From Lachnospiraceae bacterium (GTDB lineage Bacteria; Bacillota; Clostridia; Lachnospirales; Lachnospiraceae), in assembly GCA_009774175.1 (NCBI GenBank), contig VSNG01000047.1, positions 1 through 7,652 of the forward strand: a DNA stretch of 7,652 nucleotides. Direction: 5' to 3'. The position numbers and the translations under genes are program-made. The number at the start of each line of letters is the position of its first letter. Position 1 is the stretch's first letter. Under the pieces are notes generated by a model, which saw nothing but the letters and a program-made list of their open reading frames with translations, did no database searches and had not been told where the DNA came from. Of the stretch, positions 1 through 5,069 are shown piece after piece.

Positions 1-244
1 TTTGAAAGATTTAGGGAATTGTGGGTATAGTGTACGTCCATCTGAAAGAAAAAAGGGATATGCAACAGAAATGCTATATCAACTTCTCCAAGCGGCTAAA
101 GAAGCAGAAATGAAAGAACTTCATATATCTGTTGAAAAAGAAAACGCAGCGTCAATAAAAGTTATACAAAAAAATGGCGGCGTGTATGAACGGAGCTTTT
201 TTTTAGAAAATGAAGCAGCAGATATTTATAAAATTAAACTATAA
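1..244 (+). CDS. GNAT-family N-acetyltransferase, C-terminal part (5' truncated by window)
   Basis: This is the C-terminal 80 or so residues of a GNAT acetyltransferase, an enzyme class that moves an acetyl group from acetyl-CoA to an amine. The frame is open to the left edge, so the TTG at position 2 is not taken as the start. The acetyl-CoA-binding motif A is seen as GYSVRPSERKKGYATEML (the R-x-x-G-x-A pyrophosphate loop), followed by a helix and by HISVEKENAASIKVIQKNGG, the usual motif B region with its Asn and the KNGG turn. The acceptor substrate cannot be told. The gene is clearly more AT-rich than the metal genes to its right and is separated from them by 385 bp with its own downstream promoter, so it is probably an unrelated neighbour. 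Confidence 0.85.
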   Translation, partial: LKDLGNCGYSVRPSERKKGYATEMLYQLLQAAKEAEMKELHISVEKENAASIKVIQKNGGVYERSFFLENEAADIYKIKL

Positions 245-353
245 ATTTTTGAGTTTAGCGGGGCGACAGCTTGAGTGATATTGCTCCGCTGAATTATAAA
301 AAAGTAACAGTAAACCATGCACTGTCCTATGTGGGAGAAAGGGGGAATCGTCT

Positions 354-434
354 ATGCCTTGCACAGAAGCATACAGAGAACATATCATGTCCGGTTTTTG
401 TGCGCATTTTTACCCGGCCATGAAGCCATTATAA
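354..434 (+). pseudogene. Short 26-codon reading frame with a strong RBS, possible gene remnant
   Basis: An ATG at 354 follows a purine-rich AAGGGGG (339-345) with good spacing and opens 26 codons beginning MPCTEAYREHI and ending in AMKPL. The opening vaguely recalls the start of small sigma-like or helix-turn-helix regulators of clostridial integrative elements (T-E-x-Y-R-E-x-I), but the match is from memory and too short to trust. It could be the leftover start of a deleted gene, a microprotein, or chance. Confidence 0.25.
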
Positions 435-475
435 CACAGATGGAATGAAAAACCGGGAAAGTCGGTTTGTAATCG

Positions 476-492
476 ACCATTTTAAAAATGGT
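476..492. promoter_or_regulatory. 17-bp perfect palindrome just upstream of the -35 box
   Basis: ACCATTTT-A-AAAATGGT reads the same on both strands around base 484 and ends two bases before the TTGACA box at 494. It could be a regulator site or an AT-rich upstream promoter element. No second copy was noticed in the window. Confidence 0.4.
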
Positions 493-493
493 A

Positions 494-523
494 TTGACAG
501 TACATCCTATGGCATGATATTCT
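494..523 (+). promoter_or_regulatory. Sigma-A type promoter of the DUF3793 gene (extended -10)
   Basis: TTGACA (494-499) is followed after 18 bp by TATTCT (518-523), preceded by TG at 515-516 (TGATATTCT, an extended -10). Transcription should begin near 529-531, right at the edge of the first GTTAG-N6-CTAAC site, so a repressor there would cover the start point. The geometry matches the feoA promoter at 1443-1471. Confidence 0.7.
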
Positions 524-530
524 GTATATA

Positions 531-546
531 GTTAGAAATAACTAAC
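531..546. promoter_or_regulatory. Operator copy 1, GTTAG-AAATAA-CTAAC
   Basis: Perfect inverted repeat GTTAG/CTAAC with a 6-bp spacer, placed over the predicted transcription start of the DUF3793 promoter. It is one of six sites of this pattern, all in or next to the 5' regions of the DUF3793 and feo genes. I infer a site for the DtxR-family regulator at the right end. Confidence 0.65.
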
Positions 547-595
547 CCAAAAAATAGATGCAGATTGCCGAAGGGCATTTTTCTTTACTGCAAAG

Positions 596-611
596 GTTAG
601 CAAAAACTAAC
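596..611. promoter_or_regulatory. Operator copy 2, GTTAG-CAAAAA-CTAAC
   Basis: Second perfect copy, 65 bp after copy 1, in the leader just before the ribosome binding site of the DUF3793 gene. This position, close to the start codon, is repeated before feoA1 (1513) and feoB (2173), and the spacer is A-rich in all three. Confidence 0.6.
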
Positions 612-629
612 TAAAAAAGAAGAGGATGA

Positions 630-1208
630 ATGGAAGCTATGGATACGGAAAATATATCGGAGGAGCTGCTGATATTCCACTGCTCGCCGACAATGGCAGG
701 GTTAAAAACGGGGAATCTGTTTAATTGTCCCGCTAAAAACAACAGGATGTTCTTAGAAAACATTCGGGAGATGAACAGGCGTCTGCTTCCGCGGGGCGTG
801 CGGATTGTTCCTCTGAAAAACATGGGGAAAAGTGTGCTGGTTTATATGTACCGCCCTGACAGGCTGCGAGAGGATTTGGGAGACAGCGAGGCGAGGAAGA
901 TTTTGGCGGAGCGGGATTATCCTGTGGGGGAAACGGAGAAATGTATTGTGGAACTGGTGCGCCGCTTGGAGGACGGGGAAGCGTTTCCGCATGAGATTGG
1001 CCTGTTCCTCGGCTATCCGCCGGAGGATGTGGACGGGTTTATCAGAAACGGCGCGGCGGGGGCAAAGTGTATCGGAACATGGAAGGTGTACGGAAACGTG
1101 GAAACCGCACAGCGTAAGTTTGCGCAGTACAAAAAATGCACACGCCTGTACTGGGAGGCATTCCAGAAACACCGCTCGTTTGAGCGGCTTGTTGTGGTGT
1201 GTTCGTAA
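630..1208 (+). CDS. DUF3793 family protein
   Basis: A 192-residue soluble protein of the DUF3793 family, whose members are common in Clostridia and often lie near feo iron-transport genes; the biochemical function is not known to me. Family hallmarks are HCSPTMAGLKTGNLF (17-31), LVYMYRPDRL (70-79), FPHEIGLFLGYPPEDVDGF (119-137) and CIGTWKVYG (147-155), then QYKKCTRLYWEAF near the end. Several Cys residues (18, 33, 105, 147, 170, 191) and two conserved-looking His (17, 121) could bind metal, but this is inference. There is no signal peptide or membrane segment. The ATG at 630 has AGAGG (621-625) only 4 nt upstream; the in-frame ATG at 639 is a fair alternative. Promoter and two operators upstream suggest the same metal control as feoAB. 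Confidence 0.85.
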   Translation: MEAMDTENISEELLIFHCSPTMAGLKTGNLFNCPAKNNRMFLENIREMNRRLLPRGVRIVPLKNMGKSVLVYMYRPDRLREDLGDSEARKILAERDYPVGETEKCIVELVRRLEDGEAFPHEIGLFLGYPPEDVDGFIRNGAAGAKCIGTWKVYGNVETAQRKFAQYKKCTRLYWEAFQKHRSFERLVVVCS

Positions 1209-1295
1209 ATGCTGTTTGTTCGGGGAACGGTTTTATGATTTATACAGAAAAATCTACAAACAAATACATAATGGAAAGGATGGAGAGATTTATAA

Positions 1296-1427
1296 ATGAA
1301 GTGGCAGCGGTTTATTGAAGCGGTACGGGAAATACGGCGGCGCTGGTGTAGGGAGTATGGATATTTTGCACAAAACAGCGAGTTAGGATTCTCTAACGCA
1401 TTGGTTAGTATGATGAAAGTTTGGTGA
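1296..1427 (+). CDS. Small hypothetical protein, 43 aa
   Basis: ATG at 1296 follows GGAGAG (1282-1287) at 8-nt spacing and opens 43 codons to TGA at 1425. The product starts MKWQRFIEAVREIRRRW, a basic amphipathic helix with several Trp, and ends ALVSMMKVW. I do not recognise the family. It lies 87 bp after DUF3793 with no terminator between, so the two are probably co-transcribed. Oddly, its last third contains a perfect GTTAG-N6-CTAAC site (1382-1397) and a further half-site (1404-1408). It may be a real microprotein, or the start of a longer gene whose remainder was lost when the feo promoter region was placed here. Confidence 0.45.
   Translation: MKWQRFIEAVREIRRRWCREYGYFAQNSELGFSNALVSMMKVW
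1382..1397. promoter_or_regulatory. Operator copy 3, GTTAG-GATTCT-CTAAC (inside small gene)
   Basis: Perfect inverted repeat within the 3' part of the 43-codon gene, 97 bp before copy 4. A lone GTTAG half-site follows at 1404-1408 with no partner at the right spacing. No convincing promoter is placed to use it directly, so it may act as an auxiliary upstream site for the feoA promoter. Confidence 0.5.
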
Positions 1428-1442
1428 GTTATGAAAATAACG

Positions 1443-1471
1443 TTGACAAGGAATATGGCAGGTCATATTAT
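1443..1471 (+). promoter_or_regulatory. Sigma-A type promoter of the feo operon
   Basis: TTGACA (1443-1448), a 17-bp spacer and TATTAT (1466-1471) make a near-consensus promoter. The start point should fall near 1478, directly at operator copy 4. A short inverted repeat, GTTAT/ATAAC (1428-1441), sits just upstream of the -35 box. Confidence 0.8.
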
Positions 1472-1478
1472 AAATATG

Positions 1479-1494
1479 GTTAGCGAGTGCTAAC
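1479..1494. promoter_or_regulatory. Operator copy 4, GTTAG-CGAGTG-CTAAC
   Basis: Perfect copy over the predicted feo transcription start. Its first base is 36 bp from the first base of the -35 box; the matching distance at the DUF3793 promoter is 37 bp. Confidence 0.7.
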
Positions 1495-1512
1495 TTTTAT
1501 TTACCACATAAG

Positions 1513-1528
1513 GTTAGTGAAAACTAAT
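1513..1528. promoter_or_regulatory. Operator copy 5, GTTAG-TGAAAA-CTAAT
   Basis: One-mismatch copy 34 bp after copy 4, in the leader ahead of the feoA1 ribosome binding site. Its spacer and right arm nearly equal those of copy 6 before feoB. Confidence 0.6.
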
Positions 1529-1552
1529 ACATATTCAAAAGAAGGTGAATGC

Positions 1553-1765
1553 ATGATGCCGCTTACATTAGCAGAAGTCGGAGAGGAAAACATTATCAGG
1601 AAAATCGGAGGAAAACAGGAGGTTAAGGCACATCTGGAGAACCTCGGTTTTGTTGTGGGAGGGGCGGTCACTGTAATAAGCGCCATCGGCGGCAATGTGA
1701 TCGTGAACGTGAAAGATTCCCGTGTTGCGGTCAGCAAAGAGATGGCACAGAAGATTATGGTCTGA
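1553..1765 (+). CDS. feoA: FeoA family protein, divergent paralogue (first of two)
   Basis: A 70-residue cytoplasmic FeoA-domain (SH3-like) protein, the kind of small partner that acts with FeoB in ferrous iron uptake. The fold signature is seen in LTLAEVGEENIIRKIGG (4-20), the helix LENLGF (28-33) and the strand-rich end GNVIVNVKDSRVAVSKEMAQKI (47-68). It departs from classical FeoA: it lacks the PLGDPIEVTVRGYELSIRK-type segment seen in the second copy and has a Gly/Val-rich middle instead. ATG 1553 was chosen because GAAGGTG (1541-1547) lies 5 nt upstream; ATG 1556 would also work. An upstream in-frame GTG at 1487 is inside operator 4 and is rejected. It is the first gene of the feo transcript. 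Confidence 0.88.
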   Translation: MMPLTLAEVGEENIIRKIGGKQEVKAHLENLGFVVGGAVTVISAIGGNVIVNVKDSRVAVSKEMAQKIMV

Positions 1766-1828
1766 ATAAAGCATTAAGAAACTTTTGGCAGTCAAGAACG
1801 CTGCAAAGGGTTATTAATTGTTTTTAAT

Positions 1829-1858
1829 ACCATGGAATCCAAGACAGGATTCCATGGT
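1829..1858. repeat. Perfect 12-bp stem-loop between the two feoA genes
   Basis: ACCATGGAATCC (1829-1840) and its exact complement (1847-1858) flank the 6-base loop AAGACA. No T-tract follows on either strand, so it is not a standard intrinsic terminator. In the feo mRNA it would form a stable hairpin about 20 nt before the feoA2 ribosome binding site; mRNA processing or uneven expression of the two feoA genes is a reasonable guess. A protein-binding palindrome is the alternative. Confidence 0.6.
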
Positions 1859-1895
1859 CAAAATTCTATTATGAAATGAGGAGGACAGGTTGAAA

Positions 1896-2123
1896 ATGAA
1901 AACACTGAAAGAATCAAAGGTCGGCGACACCGTCCGGGTGGTGAAGCTCCACGGGGAAGGCGCGGTCAAACGCCGTATCATGGACATGGGACTGACAAAG
2001 GGCGTTGATGTACAGATCCGCAAGGTGGCGCCTCTGGGAGATCCGATTGAGGTGACCGTCCGCGGTTACGAACTTTCCATTCGGAAGGCAGATGCGGAAA
2101 TGATTGAAGTCGAAAGCGCATAA
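1896..2123 (+). CDS. feoA: FeoA family ferrous iron transport protein (second of two)
   Basis: A 75-residue classical FeoA, an SH3-like cytoplasmic protein needed with FeoB for Fe(II) uptake. The pattern is typical: VGDTVRVVKLHGEGAVKRRIMDMGLTKG (9-36), then APLGDPIEVTVRGYELSIRKADAEMIEV (45-72). AGGAGG (1879-1884) is 11 nt before ATG 1896; a TTG two codons earlier (1890) has tighter spacing but is less likely. It follows feoA1 by 130 bp with the stem-loop between, and precedes feoB by 86 bp. Having two unlike FeoA proteins beside one FeoB is a known clostridial arrangement. Confidence 0.93.
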   Translation: MKTLKESKVGDTVRVVKLHGEGAVKRRIMDMGLTKGVDVQIRKVAPLGDPIEVTVRGYELSIRKADAEMIEVESA

Positions 2124-2134
2124 GATGAAAAAGC

Positions 2135-2162
2135 TTGTGCAGGGGTTTATCCCCTTTATTTT
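2135..2162 (+). promoter_or_regulatory. Weak candidate promoter before feoB
   Basis: TTGTGC (2135-2140), a 16-bp spacer and TATTTT (2157-2162) are poor matches, but the distance from the -35 to the operator (38 bp) agrees with the two good promoters (37 and 36 bp). The spacer contains a small hairpin, AGGGG-TTTAT-CCCCT (2141-2155), followed by a T-rich stretch, so this could instead be a leaky terminator within the operon. Confidence 0.3.
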
Positions 2163-2172
2163 CAGACAAATA

Positions 2173-2188
2173 GTTAGCGAAAACTAAT
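2173..2188. promoter_or_regulatory. Operator copy 6, GTTAG-CGAAAA-CTAAT
   Basis: One-mismatch copy between feoA2 and feoB, 21 bp before the feoB start codon and next to its ribosome binding site AAGGAG (2195-2200). It suggests that feoB is controlled separately as well as through the upstream feo promoter. Confidence 0.6.
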
Positions 2189-2209
2189 ATATAGAAGGAG
2201 AGGAAAACT

Positions 2210-4612
2210 ATGAGTATGCGAATTGCCCTTGCGGGCAACCCGAACTGCGGGAAAACGACATTATTTAATGCCTTGACAGGTTCCAATCAGTTTGTCGGGA
2301 ACTGGCCGGGCGTTACGGTGGAAAAGAAGGAAGGAAAGTTAAAGAGGCATGACGGCGTGACCATCACCGACCTTCCGGGTATTTATTCCCTTTCCCCTTA
2401 TACACTGGAGGAAGTAGTGGCGAGAAACTATCTCATCAGCGAGCGTCCTGATGCCATCTTAAATATTATCGACGGCACGAACCTGGAGAGAAACCTGTAC
2501 CTGACCACACAGCTTACCGAGCTTGGCATCCCTGTTGTCGTTGCTGTTAACATGATGGACGTGGTAGAGAAAAACGGCGACCAGATTAACACGGCGGAGC
2601 TGTCAAGGCAGTTAGGCTGTAAGGTCGTTGAGATTTCCGCCCTGAAAGGAAACGGGCTTATGGAGGCTGCGGAAGCAGCGATCGACGCGGCGAAGAACGG
2701 AAAGACCGTTCCCATGCACACGTTTTCGGGGACGGTGGAGCACGCTCTTGCACACATCGAGGAGGCGGCGGTACACGGGCTGCCGGAAGAGCAGCAGCGT
2801 TGGTATGCCATCAAGCTGTTTGAGCGGGACGACAAGGTGTTAGAGCAGTTAAGTCTGGATCTGACAGTGCAGAAGCATATCGAGGAGGACATCAAGGCGG
2901 CGGAAAAGGAGATGGACGACGACGCGGAATCCATCATCACCAACGAACGCTATGTTTATATCGGGAGCATTATCAAAGGCTGCTTAAAGAAAAAGTCTGC
3001 CGGAAAGCTGACCACCTCTGATAAGATTGACAGAATTGTCACAAACAGGTTTTTGGGACTGCCGATTTTTGCGGCGATCATGTTCCTCGTATACTATATT
3101 TCCATGGTAACGGTGGGCGCAAACGCGACGGACTGGGCAAATGACGGGTTATTTGGCGACGGTTTTCATCTCTTCGGCATCGGTTCCGTGGCTTATGGAG
3201 AGGCTTCTGAGGAATATGGCGATGCAGCGCTGATTGTGGATGGCTATGATGCCTATGTGGAAGAAAACGGCGCGGCTCCTACAGGCGACTTCCCTTATGA
3301 AGTGGCGGATGAAGAAACATTGGAGGTGATGGTGGAAACGGCGTCCCTTGCAGATTATGAGGGTGCGCTTGTGGTGATGGAGCAGTATGGTGACGAGCCC
3401 GATCCGGCAGCTTACGGCGTATGGGTTCCCGGTATTCCGGTGTTTGTCGGGAACGCACTGGAAGCTGTGGGTGCGGCAGACTGGCTTGCGGGATTGATCA
3501 ATGACGGTATTGTGGCAGGCGTGGGCGCGGTGCTTGGCTTTGTGCCCCAGATGCTTGTCCTGTTCCTGCTTTTGGCCTTCCTCGAAGCGTGTGGCTATAT
3601 GGCTCGTATCGCATTCGTGCTGGACCGTATCTTCCGCAAGTTCGGACTGTCCGGCAAGTCCTTCATTCCGATGCTCATCGGTACCGGCTGCGGCATTCCG
3701 GGTATCATGGCATCGAGGACGATTGAGAACGAGCGTGACCGCCGTATGACGATTATGACGACAACCTTTATTCCCTGTGGCGCGAAGGTGCCGTTTATCT
3801 CCATGGTGGCGGGCGCGATCTTCGGCGGCTCTGCATGGGTGGCAACGAGTGCGTACTTTGTAGGTATGGCGGCGATTATTATTTCCGGCATTATGTTAAA
3901 GAAGACGAAGATGTTTTCCGGCGATCCGGCACCCTTTGTTATGGAGCTTCCGGCTTACCATATGCCCACGGTGGGCAACGTGCTGCGTTCCATGTGGGAA
4001 CGCGGATGGTCCTTTATCAAAAAGGCGGGTACGATCATCCTGCTCTCCACCATCGTGATCTGGTTTACGACATACTTTGGATTTACTTCGGAAGGCTTCC
4101 GAATGCTGGGCGAGGAGGAAATGGACCAGTCGCTCCTTGCGGCGGTCGGCAGCGCGATCGCATGGATCTTTACGCCTCTGGGCTGGGGCAGCTGGCAGGC
4201 GGCAGTGGCGTCCATCACCGGTCTTGTGGCGAAGGAAAATATCGTTGGTACAATGGGTATCCTTTATCCCGGCGGATGGTCTGAGATTGGCGCAAACTTC
4301 AGTCAGCTTGCGGGATACTCCTTCCTGGTGTTCAATCTTCTGTGTGCGCCCTGCTTTGCAGCGATTGGCGCCATCAAGCGGGAGATGAACAATGCGAAAT
4401 GGACGTGGTTTGCGATCGGATACCAGTGTGGTTTAGCTTACGTGGCGGCGCTGATGGTCTACCAGATTGGTTCGGCATTTACAGGAAACCTGAATGTCAT
4501 CGGTCTGCTTGCGGCTATTACTCTTCTCGGCGGTATGATCTATATGCTGTTCAGACCGTATAAAGAGGCGACGAAGCTGACAACAAATATGAAACTGAAA
4601 GTGGCGAAGTAA
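2210..4612 (+). CDS. feoB: Ferrous iron transport protein B (GTPase-coupled Fe(II) permease)
   Basis: An 800-residue inner-membrane Fe(II) importer. The N-terminal G domain has G1 GNPNCGKT (9-16), the NWPGVTVEKKEG switch region (31-42), G3 DLPG (54-57), G4 NMMD (114-117) and G5 SALKGNG (143-149). A helical regulatory segment (about 180-275) follows, then the membrane part. Both gate motifs contain Cys in clostridial style: GTGCGIPGIMASRT (C494) and FIPCGAKVPF (C523). Between the first membrane helix and the rest (326-403) lies a 78-residue insert with 21 acidic and no Lys, Arg or His residues, predicted outside the cell. Such inserts occur in other Lachnospiraceae FeoB as far as I recall. ATG 2210 follows AAGGAG at 9-nt spacing. 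No FeoC gene is present in the window. Confidence 0.97.
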   Translation: MSMRIALAGNPNCGKTTLFNALTGSNQFVGNWPGVTVEKKEGKLKRHDGVTITDLPGIYSLSPYTLEEVVARNYLISERPDAILNIIDGTNLERNLYLTTQLTELGIPVVVAVNMMDVVEKNGDQINTAELSRQLGCKVVEISALKGNGLMEAAEAAIDAAKNGKTVPMHTFSGTVEHALAHIEEAAVHGLPEEQQRWYAIKLFERDDKVLEQLSLDLTVQKHIEEDIKAAEKEMDDDAESIITNERYVYIGSIIKGCLKKKSAGKLTTSDKIDRIVTNRFLGLPIFAAIMFLVYYISMVTVGANATDWANDGLFGDGFHLFGIGSVAYGEASEEYGDAALIVDGYDAYVEENGAAPTGDFPYEVADEETLEVMVETASLADYEGALVVMEQYGDEPDPAAYGVWVPGIPVFVGNALEAVGAADWLAGLINDGIVAGVGAVLGFVPQMLVLFLLLAFLEACGYMARIAFVLDRIFRKFGLSGKSFIPMLIGTGCGIPGIMASRTIENERDRRMTIMTTTFIPCGAKVPFISMVAGAIFGGSAWVATSAYFVGMAAIIISGIMLKKTKMFSGDPAPFVMELPAYHMPTVGNVLRSMWERGWSFIKKAGTIILLSTIVIWFTTYFGFTSEGFRMLGEEEMDQSLLAAVGSAIAWIFTPLGWGSWQAAVASITGLVAKENIVGTMGILYPGGWSEIGANFSQLAGYSFLVFNLLCAPCFAAIGAIKREMNNAKWTWFAIGYQCGLAYVAALMVYQIGSAFTGNLNVIGLLAAITLLGGMIYMLFRPYKEATKLTTNMKLKVAK

Positions 4613-4642
4613 CGACGAAACTGAAAATGGCGAAGTAACGAC
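4591..4642. repeat. 26-bp tandem duplication over the feoB stop codon
   Basis: Positions 4591-4616 and 4617-4642 are the same 26-bp unit, GAAACTGAAA(G/A)TGGCGAAGT then AACGAC, with one difference (4601 G, 4627 A). The first copy encodes the last residues of FeoB and its TAA; the second lies wholly after the stop. It is a local slippage or unequal-exchange duplication and leaves FeoB itself unchanged. Confidence 0.9.
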
Positions 4643-4660
4643 GCGGAAAGCGTTTCTAAA

Positions 4661-4699
4661 GGCGTCCCGCCATAATACGGGGCGCCGGGTTTCGTTTTT
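4661..4699 (+). terminator. Intrinsic terminator or attenuator after feoB
   Basis: GGCGTCCCG (4661-4669) pairs with CGGGGCGCC (4678-4686) over 9 bp with one G-U pair and an 8-base loop, and TTTTT lies at 4695-4699 after a short GC-containing gap. The imperfect T-tract suggests partial read-through into the FeoB-associated gene 33 bp on, which has no visible promoter of its own. Confidence 0.6.
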
Positions 4700-4731
4700 A
4701 GATTTGTAACAGGGAAACAGGAGGGATTTCG

Positions 4732-4923
4732 ATGCTTACATGGCTTATGGAAAATATGGCGACAATCATCATCAGTGCGGTTTTGGTTCTCGTGGCGGCG
4801 GCGATTCTTGTCAGTATGATACGCGGTAAGAGAAAAGGAAAATCATCCTGTGGCTGTGGGTGCGCGGGCTGCGCCATGAATGGAGCCTGCCATCCGGCAA
4901 AGCCGGAAACTTTGAGAAAATAA
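4732..4923 (+). CDS. FeoB-associated Cys-rich membrane protein
   Basis: A 63-residue protein of the FeoB-associated family (Pfam FeoB_associated). It has one membrane helix (about 9-30), a basic stop-transfer patch RGKRKGK (31-37) that places the C-terminus in the cytoplasm, and five Cys in CGCGCAGCAMNGAC (C40, C42, C44, C47, C53) with His54, a probable metal-binding tail. The family is found directly after feoB in many Firmicutes and may receive or hand over iron near the FeoB pore; that role is inferred. AGGAGGG (4719-4725) lies 6 nt before ATG 4732. Expression probably depends on read-through past the feoB terminator. Confidence 0.92.
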   Translation: MLTWLMENMATIIISAVLVLVAAAILVSMIRGKRKGKSSCGCGCAGCAMNGACHPAKPETLRK

Positions 4924-4953
4924 GGACTTAAAGATAAAGGAAGGTTTATAAAT

Positions 4954-5034
4954 ATGAAGAAACACCGATTCTGGGCATGGGCGATGATTGCCTGCTTTTT
5001 TATGACGTTATATACCGGTTATAAACACCAGTAA
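4954..5034 (+). CDS. 26-aa single-pass membrane microprotein
   Basis: AGGAAGG (4938-4944) with 9-nt spacing precedes ATG 4954 and 26 codons to TAA. The product begins MKKHRFWAWAMIACFFM and ends TGYKHQ: a basic aromatic start, one hydrophobic helix of about 18 residues (7-23) and a short basic tail. I believe similar tiny proteins (MKKHxxWAW...YTGYKxK) occur in other Lachnospiraceae, perhaps the DUF6219 group, but this is from memory. It lies 30 bp after the Cys-rich gene in the same direction, so it may be a further small part of the iron uptake complex. Confidence 0.6.
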   Translation: MKKHRFWAWAMIACFFMTLYTGYKHQ

Positions 5035-5069
5035 TAGCACGAGAAGAGCTTCTAAAGACGTCCCGCCAT

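Larger units (their letters stand above)
245..629. other. Gene-poor intergenic region holding the DUF3793 promoter and operators
   Basis: The left half carries only an imperfect dyad (257-264 with 283-290, no T-tract) and a 26-codon reading frame at 354-434. The right half is regulatory: a palindrome at 476-492, a promoter at 494-523 and two GTTAG-N6-CTAAC sites at 531-546 and 596-611, listed separately. I see no tRNA, repeat array or insertion-sequence end here. Confidence 0.7.
4644..5069. repeat. Dispersed direct repeat: 4644-4673 and 5040-5069
   Basis: Two 30-bp segments match at 25 positions; the core ttctaaagRcgtcccgccat (4654-4673 and 5050-5069) differs at one base. The first copy is the left side of the feoB terminator. 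The second follows the 26-aa gene at the expected place for a terminator, but its right arm is missing. The range given spans both copies. Confidence 0.75.

Noticed and set aside
257..290. Dyad AGCGGGGC/GCTCCGCT as a terminator for the GNAT gene
   Set aside because: 18-base loop, one G-U pair and no T-tract on either strand; too weak to call.
452..468. AAACCG/CGGTTT hairpin as a minus-strand terminator
   Set aside because: Only 6 bp, and there is no minus-strand gene to its right that would need it.
832..1299. 155-codon plus-strand frame overlapping DUF3793
   Set aside because: Trp/Arg/Cys-rich product in the wrong frame of a clear family gene; a shadow of GC-rich codons.
1487..1552. Upstream GTG start for feoA1
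   Set aside because: It lies inside operator 4 and near the predicted transcription start; ATG 1553 has the ribosome binding site and the FeoA domain begins there.
494..2188. Fur boxes as the basis of iron control
   Set aside because: No GATAATGATAATCATTATC-like sequence was seen; the GTTAG-N6-CTAAC sites and a DtxR-family gene explain control better.
2428..2943. 171-codon minus-strand frame opposite feoB, and similar antisense frames elsewhere
   Set aside because: Ser/Cys/Met-rich low-information products opposite well-identified genes, with no ribosome binding sites that persuade.
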